Of a DNA stretch of 64,000 nucleotides, positions 45,992-54,820 are shown one piece after another. Each line of letters begins with the position of its first letter. The stretch's first letter is position 1. A program made the translations under genes and the position numbers. The notes below the pieces were generated by a model. It made no database searches. It was not told where the DNA came from and saw nothing but the letters and a program-made list of their open reading frames with translations. The stretch is from Rathayibacter caricis DSM 15933. GTDB taxonomy: Bacteria; Actinomycetota; Actinomycetes; Actinomycetales; Microbacteriaceae. The stretch covers positions 3,472,001-3,536,000 of the forward strand of contig NZ_PZPL01000001.1 of assembly GCF_003044275.1 (NCBI RefSeq), written 5' to 3'.

Positions 45992-46998
45992 GGATCCTCC
46001 TCTGGCACGTGCACGGCGGCTGGGCGGACGCGTTCGTCCGCGGCGACCACGAGTACCTGCTCCCCACGACGGCCGCCCGTGACGGCTGGGGCCTGGGCAC
46101 CGGCGGCCGCGACTGGCCGAACGCGATCGAGATCGCCCCCGAGGATCTGCGCGACGCCGACGTCGACGTCGTGCTCCTGCAGCGCCCCGAGGAGCTCGCC
46201 GAAGCGGAGCGACTGCTGGGCCGGCGCCTCGGCCACGACGTGCCCGCCGTCTACGTCGAGCACAACACCCCGCGCGGCGACGCCCCGACCAGTCGGCACC
46301 CGCTCGCCGACCGCGACGACCTCCTCCTGGTGCACGTCACGCACTTCAACGCGCTGATGTGGGACACCGGATCGACGCCGACGACGGTGATCGAGCACGG
46401 GATCCACGATCCGGGGCCCCTCTACACCGGCGAACTCGCGCACTTCGGAGTCGTGATCAACGAGCCGGTGCGGCGCAACCGCGTCACCGGCACCGACCTG
46501 CTGCCCCGCTTCGCCGAGGTCGCGCCGCTCGACGTGTTCGGGATGAAGACCGAGGGCCTGGCCGAGCTGCCGGGCTTCCCGGAGGGCCGGCTCGACGTGC
46601 TCGGCGACGTGCGGACGAGCGAGATGCACGCGCAGCTCGCCCGCCGCCGCGTCTACCTCCATCCGTTCCGCTGGACCTCGCTCGGCCTCGCGCTGCTCGA
46701 GGCGATGCACCTGGGCATGCCCGTGATCGCGCTCGAGACGACCGAGGCGGGCCGCGCCGTGCCGCCCGGCGCGGGAGCGGTCTCGAACGACCTCGACGAG
46801 CTCGTCGCCGCCGCTCGCGAGCTGATCGCGGATCCGGAGCGCGCCGCCGCCGCCGGGGCGATCGCCCGCGAGAGCGTCCTCGAGCGCTACGGCCTCGCCC
46901 GGTTCCACCGGGACTGGGACGAGGTCCTCTCCGATCGTCCGCGCCGCACCGGCCGGACCCTCACCGCCGCAGGGACCCGAGGAGGGAGCACCCGATGA
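45988..46998 (+). CDS. Glycosyltransferase, GT4-like
   Basis: A 336-residue GT-B glycosyltransferase. It has [20 protein letters not shown] at the start, [20 protein letters not shown] in the middle, and a donor domain with [36 protein letters not shown], which carries an ExxxxxE-like LALLEA segment. It likely adds a sugar to a heptose-containing chain. Starts at ATG overlapping the GT9 stop by 4 bp (ATGA). Donor and linkage are unknown. Confidence 0.85.
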   Translation: MRILLWHVHGGWADAFVRGDHEYLLPTTAARDGWGLGTGGRDWPNAIEIAPEDLRDADVDVVLLQRPEELAEAERLLGRRLGHDVPAVYVEHNTPRGDAPTSRHPLADRDDLLLVHVTHFNALMWDTGSTPTTVIEHGIHDPGPLYTGELAHFGVVINEPVRRNRVTGTDLLPRFAEVAPLDVFGMKTEGLAELPGFPEGRLDVLGDVRTSEMHAQLARRRVYLHPFRWTSLGLALLEAMHLGMPVIALETTEAGRAVPPGAGAVSNDLDELVAAARELIADPERAAAAGAIARESVLERYGLARFHRDWDEVLSDRPRRTGRTLTAAGTRGGSTR

Positions 46999-48320
46999 CG
47001 CACACGACCACCACCCGACCGCTCGCGATCGCGATGGTCTCGGAGCACGCCAGCCCGCTGGCGACGCTCGGAGGCGTCGATGCCGGCGGCCAGAACGTGC
47101 ACGTCGCGGCCCTCGCCGACGCGCTCGCTCGCCGCGGCCACCGCGTCACCGTGTACACCCGGCGCGACGACCCCTCGCTCCCCCGCCGCGTCCCGTTCAC
47201 CTCCGGAGTCGAGGTCGTGCACATCGACGCCGGCCCGGCCGCGAAGGTGTCCAAGGACGATCTGCTCCCCTACATGGGCGACTTCGCCGTCGACCTCGCG
47301 AACGACTGGCTCGACTCCCGCCCCGACCTCGTGCACAGCCACTTCTGGATGTCCGGGGTCGCCGCGCTCGACGCCTCCGAGCGGGTGGAGCGCGCGACGG
47401 GCCGCCGCGTGCCCGTGTTCCACACCTTCCACGCGCTCGGAGTGGTCAAGCGCCGCCAGCAGGGCGCGCTCGACACGAGCCCCGAGGAGCGCGCCTGGCT
47501 CGAGCCCGGAGTCGGCCAGCGCGCCGACGGCATCGTCGCGACCTGCTCCGACGAGGCGTTCGAGCTCAAGGGCCTCGGCGTGCCGACGAGCAGCATCTCG
47601 GTCGTGCCCTGCGGAGTGGACCTGGAACGCTTCTCCCCCGACGGACCCGTGGCCGAGAAGACCCGTCCGATCCGGCTCATGAGCATCGGGCGCCTCGTGC
47701 CCCGCAAGGGCATGGGCCACGCGATCGAGGCGCTCGCCCGCCTGGTCGACGACGGGCACGACGCCGAGCTCGTCATCGTCGGCGGCTCGGGCTCGGGCGA
47801 CGCCCTCGCAGCCGACCCCGAGTACCAGCGCCTGCACGGCGTCGCCGAGGGCCTCGGAGTCGCGGACCGCGTCCACCTCGTGGGCCAGCTCTCGCAGACC
47901 GAGATGCCCGCGACGCTCCGCTCGGCCGACATCGTCGTCTGCGCCCCCTGGTACGAGCCGTTCGGCATCGTGCCGCTGGAGGCGATGGCGTGCGGCCGGC
48001 CGGTCGTCGCGTCCTCGGTCGGCGGGCTCATCGACACCGTCGTCGAGGACGTCACCGGCGTGCACGTGCCGCCCCGCGACCCGGCGGCCCTCGCCGCCGC
48101 CCTCGCCGCTCTGATCGCCGACCCCGAGCGCGCCCGCGCCTACGGAGCCGCGGGACGCGAGCGCGTCGAGTCGCGCTACTCCTGGGACCGCGTCGCCGCG
48201 GACACCGAGCGCGCGTACCTCACCACCCTCGCCGGACTCGGCGACGGGGAGGCCGTCCTGACCGGCGCTCCCCGCAGCTCCCACTCCTCGAAGACCCGGA
48301 AGGCGGCCCCCCGACGATGA
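46995..48320 (+). CDS. Glycosyltransferase, GT4
   Basis: A 441-residue GT4 enzyme with retaining GT-B fold. N-terminal loop [21 protein letters not shown] is like sucrose-phosphate-synthase and MshA-type enzymes; [10 protein letters not shown] and [17 protein letters not shown] line the acceptor side. Donor domain: [18 protein letters not shown] and [22 protein letters not shown] with the EX7E motif. Overlaps the previous gene by 4 bp. Likely extends the glycan built by this operon; a MshA-like mycothiol role is less likely given the neighbours. Confidence 0.92.
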   Translation: MTHTTTTRPLAIAMVSEHASPLATLGGVDAGGQNVHVAALADALARRGHRVTVYTRRDDPSLPRRVPFTSGVEVVHIDAGPAAKVSKDDLLPYMGDFAVDLANDWLDSRPDLVHSHFWMSGVAALDASERVERATGRRVPVFHTFHALGVVKRRQQGALDTSPEERAWLEPGVGQRADGIVATCSDEAFELKGLGVPTSSISVVPCGVDLERFSPDGPVAEKTRPIRLMSIGRLVPRKGMGHAIEALARLVDDGHDAELVIVGGSGSGDALAADPEYQRLHGVAEGLGVADRVHLVGQLSQTEMPATLRSADIVVCAPWYEPFGIVPLEAMACGRPVVASSVGGLIDTVVEDVTGVHVPPRDPAALAAALAALIADPERARAYGAAGRERVESRYSWDRVAADTERAYLTTLAGLGDGEAVLTGAPRSSHSSKTRKAAPRR

Positions 48321-48937
48321 GCATCGACACCGTGCTGGACACCCCGACGGACGCCGCCCGGCGGATCGTCGACGACCACATCTCCCGCTCGCTCGACGTC
48401 GTCGCGCAGCTGGAGCGCCACTCCGAGCAGATCGTCGCCTGGGGCGTCGAGCTCGCCGACCGCCTGCACTCGGGCGCCCGGCTGCTCGCGGCCGGCAACG
48501 GCGGCTCCGCGGCCGAGGCGCAGCACCTGACGGCCGAGCTGGTCGGCCGCTTCGACGGCGACCGCGTGCCGTTCTCGGCGATCTCGCTGCACGCCGAGAC
48601 GTCCAGCCTCACCGCGATCGGCAACGACTACGGCTTCGACCACGTCTTCGCCCGCCAGGTCACGGCTCACGCGCGCTCCGGCGATGTGGTCGTGCTGCTA
48701 TCGACCAGCGGGCGCAGCGCCAACCTGCTGCACGCCGCCGAGGCGGCCCGCGCCGCAGGAGCCCGCACCTGGGCGCTCACCGGGGACGGTCCTAACCCGT
48801 TGACCGACGCGTGCGACGAGGCGATCGCCCTGGAGGGCCACGGCTCGAACGTGCAGGAGGCGCAGCTCGTGCTCGTGCACGCGCTCTGCCGGGCCTTCGA
48901 GCACCGCATCCGCGCCCGCACGGGAGCCGCCGCGTGA
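48317..48937 (+). CDS. gmhA: Sedoheptulose-7-phosphate isomerase (phosphoheptose isomerase)
   Basis: A 206-residue SIS-domain enzyme that converts sedoheptulose 7-phosphate to D-glycero-D-manno-heptose 7-phosphate, the first step of the heptose pathway. The phosphosugar loops are [20 protein letters not shown] and [14 protein letters not shown]. The conserved C-terminal [12 protein letters not shown] carries the active-site Glu/Gln and His. Slightly longer than E. coli GmhA (192). ATG overlaps the upstream glycosyltransferase by 4 bp. Confidence 0.93.
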   Translation: MSIDTVLDTPTDAARRIVDDHISRSLDVVAQLERHSEQIVAWGVELADRLHSGARLLAAGNGGSAAEAQHLTAELVGRFDGDRVPFSAISLHAETSSLTAIGNDYGFDHVFARQVTAHARSGDVVVLLSTSGRSANLLHAAEAARAAGARTWALTGDGPNPLTDACDEAIALEGHGSNVQEAQLVLVHALCRAFEHRIRARTGAAA

Positions 48938-50310
48938 GCCCGCGCCTGCGGATCGCCGTGGTCGGCGACGTGATGCTCGACGTCGACCTCTCGGGGCCCG
49001 CCGAGCGGCTGAGCCCCGACGCGCCCGTTCCCGTCGTCGACGTCTCGACTCGCGGCGTCCGCGCCGGCGGAGCCGGGCTCGTGGCGCGGATGCTCGCCCG
49101 CGACGGGCACGACGTCACCCTCGTGACGGCGCTGGCCGACGACTCCGACGCCGACGTGGCGGAGCTGCGCGCGGCGCTGGACGGGATCCACGTGGTCGCC
49201 GGCCCGTCGGGAGCACCGACTCCGGTGAAGACGCGCGTCGCCGCCTCGGGGCAGGCCGTCGTGCGCTTCGACCGCGGCTGCGAGCGCCCGCCGGTCCCGG
49301 CCGTCACCGACGGCATGCTGGCGGCGCTGCAGGACGTCGACGCCGTCGTCGTCGCCGACTACGGCCGCCGCCTCACCGAGGACGGGTCGCTGCGCGCGGC
49401 GCTCGACGCCCTCACCGTGCCGCTCGTCTGGGATCCGCATCCCCGCGGCACCGCGCCCGTCGCCGGCACTGCGCTCGCGACTCCGAACCTCGCCGAGGCG
49501 ACCGCGTTCTCGCAGGCGACGGGCCGCGGAGTCACGCTCGCCGAGACCGCCGCGACCACCCTGCTCGAGCGCTGGGGCTGCGCCGCCGTCGCCGTGACCA
49601 TGGGCGGGAGCGGTGCGCTCGTGCGCTCGCGCGGCGCAGGCGTGCCCGTCGTCGTGCCCGCCGCCTCCGTGCCGCCGACCGACCCGTGCGGAGCGGGCGA
49701 CCGGTTCGCAGCGTCGGCCGCGGTGGCCCTCGCCTCGGGCGCGTCCGCCTCGGAGGCGGTGAACGCGGCCGTCTCGGACGCCGGCGCCTACCTCCTCGCG
49801 GGCGGGGTCGCCTCGCTCGCGGCTCCCGCCGACACCGCGGTCCTGCACGGCGCCGGCGTCGACGCTCTGCGCGTCGCCGAGGCCGTCCGTGGCTCCGGAG
49901 GCACGGTCGTCGCGACCGGCGGCTGCTTCGACCTGCTGCACGCGGGACACGCCCGCACGCTCTCGGCGGCCCGGGCGCTGGGCGACTGCCTGATCGTCTG
50001 CCTGAACTCCGACGACTCGGTCCGCCGCCTCAAGGGCGCGTCGCGGCCGATCATCCCCGAGGACGACCGGGTCGACCTGCTGCTCGCGCTCGAATGCGTC
50101 GACGCGGTGCTCGTCTTCGGCGAGGACACCCCCGACGAGGCGCTGCGCCGCATCCGCCCCGACGTCTGGGTGAAGGGCGGCGACTACTCCGCCGAGTCCC
50201 TCCCCGAGACCGCGACCGTCGCCGAGTGGGGCGGGCGCGTGCTCACCGTGCCGTACCACCCGGGCCGCTCGACCACCCACCTCGCCGCGGCGCTCGCCCG
50301 CGTCGGCTGA
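48934..50310 (+). CDS. hldE: Bifunctional heptose 7-phosphate kinase / heptose 1-phosphate adenylyltransferase
   Basis: A 458-residue two-domain protein. The N-terminal ribokinase/PfkB domain (about 1-305) has AGGAGLVARMLARDG and the catalytic DPCGAGDRFAA. The C-terminal nucleotidyltransferase (about 315-458) has VATGGCFDLLHAGHARTLSAAR with the HAGH motif, and VKGGDYSAESLPE. It phosphorylates heptose 7-phosphate at C1 and, after GmhB action, adenylates it to ADP-D-glycero-beta-D-manno-heptose. It starts with GTG overlapping gmhA by 4 bp. The adenylyl domain points to ADP-heptose rather than the GDP-heptose route. Confidence 0.93.
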   Translation: MSPRLRIAVVGDVMLDVDLSGPAERLSPDAPVPVVDVSTRGVRAGGAGLVARMLARDGHDVTLVTALADDSDADVAELRAALDGIHVVAGPSGAPTPVKTRVAASGQAVVRFDRGCERPPVPAVTDGMLAALQDVDAVVVADYGRRLTEDGSLRAALDALTVPLVWDPHPRGTAPVAGTALATPNLAEATAFSQATGRGVTLAETAATTLLERWGCAAVAVTMGGSGALVRSRGAGVPVVVPAASVPPTDPCGAGDRFAASAAVALASGASASEAVNAAVSDAGAYLLAGGVASLAAPADTAVLHGAGVDALRVAEAVRGSGGTVVATGGCFDLLHAGHARTLSAARALGDCLIVCLNSDDSVRRLKGASRPIIPEDDRVDLLLALECVDAVLVFGEDTPDEALRRIRPDVWVKGGDYSAESLPETATVAEWGGRVLTVPYHPGRSTTHLAAALARVG

Positions 50311-50378
50311 CCTCACCACTCCCGCCCCGCGACGGCGAGCCACCCGCGACCCGTCGCACCGTCACCCAGAAGGACATC

Positions 50379-51083
50379 ATGAGTCTCACCCCCACCCCCA
50401 TCGGCCGCGTCCTGATCACCGGAGGAGCCTCCGGCCTCGGCGCCGCCGTCGCGGCCGCCGTCACCGCCGCGGGCGGCACGCCGATCGTGCTCGACCGCGA
50501 CGTCTCGAGCGTGGCCGAGGGCGTCGCCGCCTACCAGGTGGACGTCGCGAAGACCCGCGAGGCCGAGAAGGCCGTCGTCGACATCGCCCGCGAGCACGGC
50601 GGACTCGACGCCGTCGTCACCGCCGCCGGGATCGACCGCTGCGGCCGCCTCGTCGACGTCGACCCGGAGGAGTGGGAGCGCGTCATCTCGGTCAACCTCC
50701 TCGGCACCGCCGCGGTGGTCCGGGCGGCGCTGCCGTTCCTGACCGAGACCCACGGCCGCGTCGTCACCGTCGCCTCCTCGCTCGCGATCAAGGCCGTCTC
50801 GGACGCGACCGCCTACTGCGCGTCGAAGTTCGGCGTGCTCGGCTTCACCCGCGCCCTCGCCGCCGAGACCAAGGGCGAGATCGGCGTCACGACGCTCATC
50901 CCCTCGGGCATGAAGACGCGCTTCTTCGACGACCGCGACGCGCAGTACAAGCCGGGCCCCGACGCCCTGCTCAACGAGCCCGAGAACGTGGCGAACGCCG
51001 TCATGTTCGTCCTCGGCCAGCCGCAGGGCTGCGAGGTGCGCGAGCTCGTCATCACGCACGAGGAGGAGCCGTCCTGGCCGTGA
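50379..51083 (+). CDS. Classical SDR oxidoreductase, last gene of the heptose operon
   Basis: A 234-residue short-chain dehydrogenase. Cofactor site: VLITGGASGLGAAVAAAV; DVDV-type acid pair in AYQVDVAKTREAEKAV; catalytic VASSLAIKAVSDATAYCASK (Ser, Tyr and Lys). It is too short and has the wrong motifs for the extended SDR HldD epimerase. It could oxidise, reduce or epimerise the heptose or another sugar intermediate; no direct evidence. AGAAGGA precedes the ATG, 68 bp after hldE. A strong hairpin follows the gene. Confidence 0.87.
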   Translation: MSLTPTPIGRVLITGGASGLGAAVAAAVTAAGGTPIVLDRDVSSVAEGVAAYQVDVAKTREAEKAVVDIAREHGGLDAVVTAAGIDRCGRLVDVDPEEWERVISVNLLGTAAVVRAALPFLTETHGRVVTVASSLAIKAVSDATAYCASKFGVLGFTRALAAETKGEIGVTTLIPSGMKTRFFDDRDAQYKPGPDALLNEPENVANAVMFVLGQPQGCEVRELVITHEEEPSWP

Positions 51084-51110
51084 GCCGCCTGATCCCCTAG
51101 GGATCGACTC

Positions 51111-51171
51111 CGCGAGATGCCACTCCGGTCCGCGACACGCCGTCGCGGGCGTACCGGAGTGGCATCTCGCG
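51111..51171. terminator. Long perfect cruciform between convergent operons
   Basis: A perfect 19-bp stem (51111-51129 with 51153-51171) encloses an inner 7-bp stem CCGCGAC/GTCGCGG (51130-51136, 51142-51148). It sits between the end of the heptose operon and the end of the convergent GT9 gene and should stop transcripts from both sides. A short GATCCC/GGGATC hairpin (51091-51105) precedes it. Confidence 0.8.
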
Positions 51172-51173
51172 TC

Positions 51174-52256
51174 TCAGCGGGTGGCGGCGAGCACCTCGCG
51201 CACGTCCTCCAGGACAGCCTCGATCCGCACGTCCGCCACGAACGACGGGTCGTGCTCGCAGCGCGGAGCCGTCCAGCCGACCTGCGTCGTGTCGCGACCG
51301 CAGACCGGGCACGCGGTGGTCCAGCTGAGCTGCACGCGGTGGCGCTGCCGGCCCAGCGGTGCCGCGTTGATCGCATTGCCCACCCAGAAGACGCCGACGG
51401 TGGGGGCACCGACCGCAGCGGCGAGGTGGCGGGGGCCGCTGTCGTTGCCGAGCACGAGGTCGGCGAGCGAGAGCAGCGGAGCGAGGTCGCGCAGCTCCAC
51501 GCGTCCCGCCCACGACTCGGCGCCGGGCGCCCCCGCGGCGATCGCGTCGGCGGCGGGCACGTCGGAGTCGTCGCCGACGACGAGCACGCGCGCTCCGTCC
51601 TCGAGCAGGGCCCGGGCCACCGCGGCGAACGACTCGGACGGCCAGCGGCGACGCGGATCCGTCGCCCCCGGGTGGATCAGCACGAGCGGACCGCCGCCGC
51701 CCAGCGTCGCCGCGAGCCGGTCGCGGCGCTCGACGTCGACGCGCAGCTCCGGCTCCAGCCGGACTGCCGGCGCCCCGGCGAGACCGACGACCTCGAGCGC
51801 GCGCAGCATCTCGTGCTGGTAGTAGACGTAGGGGATCATGCGCTCGAGCTCGGCGGCGTCGGGTGTGCGGGAGCCGACGGTGTGGCGCGCGCCCAGTCGC
51901 TGCAGGAACGGGTTGGAGTAGCGCCCGCCGCCGTGCAGCTGCACGGCGAGGTCGAAGGAGCGCGCGCGCATCCGAGCGGTGAAGTCCTCGACGACCCGCG
52001 GGTCCTCGCCCTGGCCGTCGCGGACGCCCTGCGCCACGGGCAGCACCTCCACGTCGGAGACGGGCGACACTCCGCCCTCTAGCAGGACGCGGTGGGCGGG
52101 AGTGCCGAGCAGGGTGATCTCGGCTCCCGGGTAGGCGGCGGCCAGCGCATCCACGGCGGGCAGCGCGAACAGCAGATCGCCGAGGCCGCCGCCGCGGAGC
52201 ACGGCGATCCTCTCGACTCCGTCGAAGCGCTCTCGGAGGGGGGCGATGGCGACCAC
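51174..52256 (-). CDS. Glycosyltransferase family 9 (heptosyltransferase-like)
   Basis: A 360-residue GT9 protein. N-terminal IAVLRGGGLGDLLFALPAVDAL has the GD..F.LP motif; VLIHPGATDPRRRWPSESFAAVA and LVLGNDSGPRHLAAAVGAPTVGVFW form the donor site. The C-terminal ACPVCGRD and APRCEHDPS are the family's Cys/His region. It is the third GT9 gene around the heptose operon, on the opposite strand and converging on it. GTG start with AGAGGAA upstream. Confidence 0.9.
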   Translation of the reverse strand: MVAIAPLRERFDGVERIAVLRGGGLGDLLFALPAVDALAAAYPGAEITLLGTPAHRVLLEGGVSPVSDVEVLPVAQGVRDGQGEDPRVVEDFTARMRARSFDLAVQLHGGGRYSNPFLQRLGARHTVGSRTPDAAELERMIPYVYYQHEMLRALEVVGLAGAPAVRLEPELRVDVERRDRLAATLGGGGPLVLIHPGATDPRRRWPSESFAAVARALLEDGARVLVVGDDSDVPAADAIAAGAPGAESWAGRVELRDLAPLLSLADLVLGNDSGPRHLAAAVGAPTVGVFWVGNAINAAPLGRQRHRVQLSWTTACPVCGRDTTQVGWTAPRCEHDPSFVADVRIEAVLEDVREVLAATR

Positions 52257-52372
52257 GGGGTGTTCCTCTCGGTGGTGCGGAGCCGGAGGGCCGGATCCGG
52301 GGAAGGTGCACTCCTCCCCTTCCCCGGACGGCCCGATCCGAAACGCCCGCGACCGGAGTCGACCCCGCGGGG

Positions 52373-52651
52373 TCAGCGGCGCGCGCCCGAGCGGCCGGCG
52401 AAGCGGGTGTAGACGAGCAGCACGATGATCGCGCCGATGACCGAGCCGATGATGCCGGCCGGCTGCAGGAATCCGTCGCCGGCGTCCTGCCCGAAGATCA
52501 GGAAGCCGAGGAACCCGCCGACGAACGAGCCGACGATGCCGAGCACGATGGTCATGAGGATGCTGATGCTCTGCCGTCCGGGGACGAGGAGGCGCGCCAG
52601 CGCTCCGGCGATGAGACCGACGACGACGATGCTGATGATGAGACCGATCAC
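52373..52651 (-). CDS. GlsB/YeaQ/YmgE-family stress membrane protein
   Basis: A 92-residue protein with three hydrophobic helices and the family pattern LIAGALARLLVPGRQSISILMTIVLGIVGSFVGGFLG. Homologues are small envelope proteins induced by general stress; molecular role unknown. GGAAGG lies 8 nt before the GTG at 52651, whereas the in-frame GTG at 52660 would directly abut it, so I choose 52651. Longer form adds three residues. Confidence 0.88.
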   Translation of the reverse strand: MIGLIISIVVVGLIAGALARLLVPGRQSISILMTIVLGIVGSFVGGFLGFLIFGQDAGDGFLQPAGIIGSVIGAIIVLLVYTRFAGRSGARR

Positions 52652-52745
52652 GATGGTCACCTTCCGTTGGGCGGACCGGGTCCGCGTGTCAGCCCTGCTG
52701 GTGCGGGGCCTGAGGCAAAGGTTCCACCCGCAGGGAGGCTGCGGT

Positions 52746-52761
52746 ACACCCCTGGGGGTGT
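52746..52761. promoter_or_regulatory. Perfect palindrome upstream of the LuxR-type regulator
   Basis: ACACCCC-TG-GGGGTGT is a perfect 7-bp inverted repeat with a 2-bp centre, roughly 35 bp upstream of the predicted -10 of the regulator gene. Its position and symmetry fit an operator, possibly for autoregulation, and it could also act on the divergent GlsB-type gene. Confidence 0.5.
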
Positions 52762-52784
52762 GGTCTCCGCTCGCCGGGGTGCGG

Positions 52785-52790
52785 TAGCGT
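52785..52790 (+). promoter_or_regulatory. -10 box of a leaderless transcript
   Basis: TAGCGT ends 7 nt before the ATG of the regulator, with no Shine-Dalgarno sequence. Confidence 0.5.
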
Positions 52791-52797
52791 CCGACCC

Positions 52798-53460
52798 ATG
52801 TCCCGGACCGCGCCCCTCACCGTCGCGCTGGTCGACGACTACGACGTGGTGCTCACCGGCCTCGCGCACATGTTCGACCACTACCGCCACCGCGTGCTGG
52901 TCGCCGAGATCGACGCCAACGCGACACTGTCCGACACGATCGATGTCGTGCTCTACGACTCGTTCGCGCAACCGGAGTCGGACCACGACGAGATCGCGGG
53001 CCTCGTGAGGAACCCGCGCGCCCGCCACGTCGTCGTCTACACCTGGAACTTCGCGCCGACCCTCGTCGCCGACGCACTCGAGCAGGGCGTGCACGGCTAC
53101 CTCTCCAAGACGCTGCCCGCCCGCGACCTCGTCGCCGCCCTCGAGCGGGTCGCCGCGGGCGAGATCGTCGTCAGCGATCCTCCGCAGCGGGCCGGAGCCG
53201 CGCCCGGGCTCGACTGGCCGGGCCGGCACGAGGGCATCACCGACCGCGAGTCCGAGATTCTCGCGCTCATCACGCAGGGCAAGAGCAACGCCGACGTCGC
53301 CGCGCTCACCTATCTCAGCCCCAACACGGTCAAGTCCTACATCCGGAGCGTCTACGGGAAGATCGGAGCGACGAGTCGCACGCAGGCCGTGCTCTGGGGC
53401 GTCGACCACGGCTTCACGCCGGATCACCACCGCATCGACCACTGGCTCGGCGGGCCCTGA
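52798..53460 (+). CDS. LuxR-type response regulator transcription factor
   Basis: A 220-residue regulator with a receiver-like domain (about 8-125) and a LuxR helix-turn-helix (about 145-210; ITDRESEILALITQGKSNADVAAL and LSPNTVKSYIRSVYGKIGA). In the receiver the acidic pair is VDDYD, the probable phosphoacceptor Asp is in VVLYDSF, and the Lys is in YLSKTLP. No kinase gene is adjacent, so it is an orphan. A palindrome and leaderless promoter lie upstream; autoregulation is plausible. Confidence 0.9.
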   Translation: MSRTAPLTVALVDDYDVVLTGLAHMFDHYRHRVLVAEIDANATLSDTIDVVLYDSFAQPESDHDEIAGLVRNPRARHVVVYTWNFAPTLVADALEQGVHGYLSKTLPARDLVAALERVAAGEIVVSDPPQRAGAAPGLDWPGRHEGITDRESEILALITQGKSNADVAALTYLSPNTVKSYIRSVYGKIGATSRTQAVLWGVDHGFTPDHHRIDHWLGGP

Positions 53461-53485
53461 GCCGCCTCAGCGCCGTGTGCCCGCT

Positions 53486-54445
53486 TCAGCGCCCTCCGCG
53501 CAGCGTCTCGAGCGGGTACTCCCCGAACCGCTGCAGGTACGCGCCGGCGAACCGGCCCGGGTTGAGGAACCCCCAGCGCGCCGAGACCGCGGCGATCGTC
53601 GTCGTGTCCGGATCCGCGTGCCGCAGCTCGTCGCGCGCCCGGTCGAGCCGGACGTCGCGGAGGTAGCCGAGCGGGGTCCGGCCGAAGTGCCGCCGGAACG
53701 CGAGCTGCAGCGCGCGCGGAGTGAGCGCCGCCGCTGTCGCGATGTCGCTGAGCGAGATCGGCGACGAGGCGAAGGCGTGCACGAACTCGGCCGCTCGGAG
53801 GAGGTGGGCGTTGCTCGGCCGGAGCACATCGGCCGGGACGGCGACCGGGCGGTGCGGGAACGCCGCGAGGAGCCGGAGCGCGACTCCGCGGTCGGCCTCG
53901 GCCAGCTGCAGTGCCGACGCGCGGGAGGCGAGCAGCCCGGACAGGTCGCGCACCGCATCCCACCAGGCGTCGACATCGGCGGGTCGGGGCACCGCGCGGT
54001 GGTCGAAGACCAGCGGGGCCGGATCGGCGCCCGTCGACTCCGCGGCGACTCCCTCGAGGAACCCGCCGTCCACGTGCACGAGGCGCTGGTCGTACTCGCC
54101 GAAGTCGAACTCGAACGGGCGTCCCGTGGGGAACACGGCCGGGCGTGCGCGCAGGAGCGGCGTCTCGTCACGGCCGACGTCCATCACTCCGCGGCCCGCC
54201 TGGAGCCACGAGACGACGTACTCCCCCTGCGGGGCGATCTCGCCGCGGATGGAGCCGCGGAAGGTCGAGGTGCGGATGCTGACCCGCTCGTCGCCCAGCG
54301 CGGTGTAGCGGAAGAAGAAGGAGTCGGGCAGCGGCTCCGCCCGGAACCGCGTGCCGTGGTACCCGTCCGAGTAGAAGGCGATCGCCTCGTCGACCCGGCG
54401 GCTCGCGTGCTCGAAGCCGGACACCGCCGGCAGTGCCGCACTCAT
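53486..54445 (-). CDS. AraC-family transcriptional regulator
   Basis: A 319-residue regulator. The N-terminal ligand domain of about 180 residues has YVVSWLQAGRGVMDVGRDE, like AraC-binding-domain regulators of aromatic metabolism. The C-terminal AraC domain has ISLSDIATAAALTPRALQLAFRRHFG and WGFLNPGRFAGAYLQRFGEYP. CAGACT ends 6 nt before the ATG on the minus strand, so it may be leaderless. Target unknown; the divergent gene is a zinc-ribbon protein. Confidence 0.9.
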   Translation of the reverse strand: MSAALPAVSGFEHASRRVDEAIAFYSDGYHGTRFRAEPLPDSFFFRYTALGDERVSIRTSTFRGSIRGEIAPQGEYVVSWLQAGRGVMDVGRDETPLLRARPAVFPTGRPFEFDFGEYDQRLVHVDGGFLEGVAAESTGADPAPLVFDHRAVPRPADVDAWWDAVRDLSGLLASRASALQLAEADRGVALRLLAAFPHRPVAVPADVLRPSNAHLLRAAEFVHAFASSPISLSDIATAAALTPRALQLAFRRHFGRTPLGYLRDVRLDRARDELRHADPDTTTIAAVSARWGFLNPGRFAGAYLQRFGEYPLETLRGGR

Positions 54446-54523
54446 CACTCGAGTCTGCCAGCGGGCGGCTCGGCGATCGACAGCAGAACCCCGTGTTCCC
54501 TCGCCGCTCGCCTTAATCCTTCG

Positions 54524-54529
54524 TATACT
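54524..54529 (+). promoter_or_regulatory. Near-consensus -10 box of a leaderless transcript
   Basis: TATACT ends 7 nt before the ATG at 54537, in a small AT-rich island (CTTAATCCTTCGTATACTAA) unusual for this genome. No Shine-Dalgarno sequence is present, so the mRNA is very likely leaderless. Confidence 0.65.
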
Positions 54530-54536
54530 AACCTTT

Positions 54537-54797
54537 ATGGCACGAAGGAAGAACGACGGCTCCTCGAAGCGCACGCCGAACCCGATGAACCCCTTCGACG
54601 GCAAGCCGGGCCTCTACAACCGGATCAACCGCGCGATCTACTCCTTCACCGGCCCCGCCCACGTCGGCATCGGCCGCCCGGAGGAGCCGTACGTCGCCCC
54701 CGCGGACCCCGTCTGCCCGCTCTGCGGCCGCCTGATGGCGCAGCACTCGATCGACCGCTCCGGCGAGCGCACGCAGCTGCACTGCCCGCGCGACTGA
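54537..54797 (+). CDS. Small zinc-ribbon-like protein of unknown function
   Basis: An 86-residue basic protein starting MARRKNDGSSKRTPNPMNPF. A central NRINRAIYSFTGPAHVGIGRP is followed by CPLCGRLM and LHCPRD, so a CxxC and a lone Cys plus His residues (MAQHSID, LHC) could bind zinc. The near-consensus leaderless promoter suggests real, strong expression. No function is known to me. Confidence 0.8.
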   Translation: MARRKNDGSSKRTPNPMNPFDGKPGLYNRINRAIYSFTGPAHVGIGRPEEPYVAPADPVCPLCGRLMAQHSIDRSGERTQLHCPRD

Positions 54798-54820
54798 GCG
54801 CCGGTTCCCTCCTCCTTCTC

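Noticed and set aside
46995..48320. MshA (mycothiol glycosyltransferase)
   Set aside because: GT4 features overlap with MshA, but it is embedded in the heptose operon without other mycothiol genes.
50379..51083. HldD heptose epimerase
   Set aside because: It is a classical 234-residue SDR with TGGASGLG and YCASK motifs; HldD is an extended SDR of over 300 residues with a different cofactor loop.
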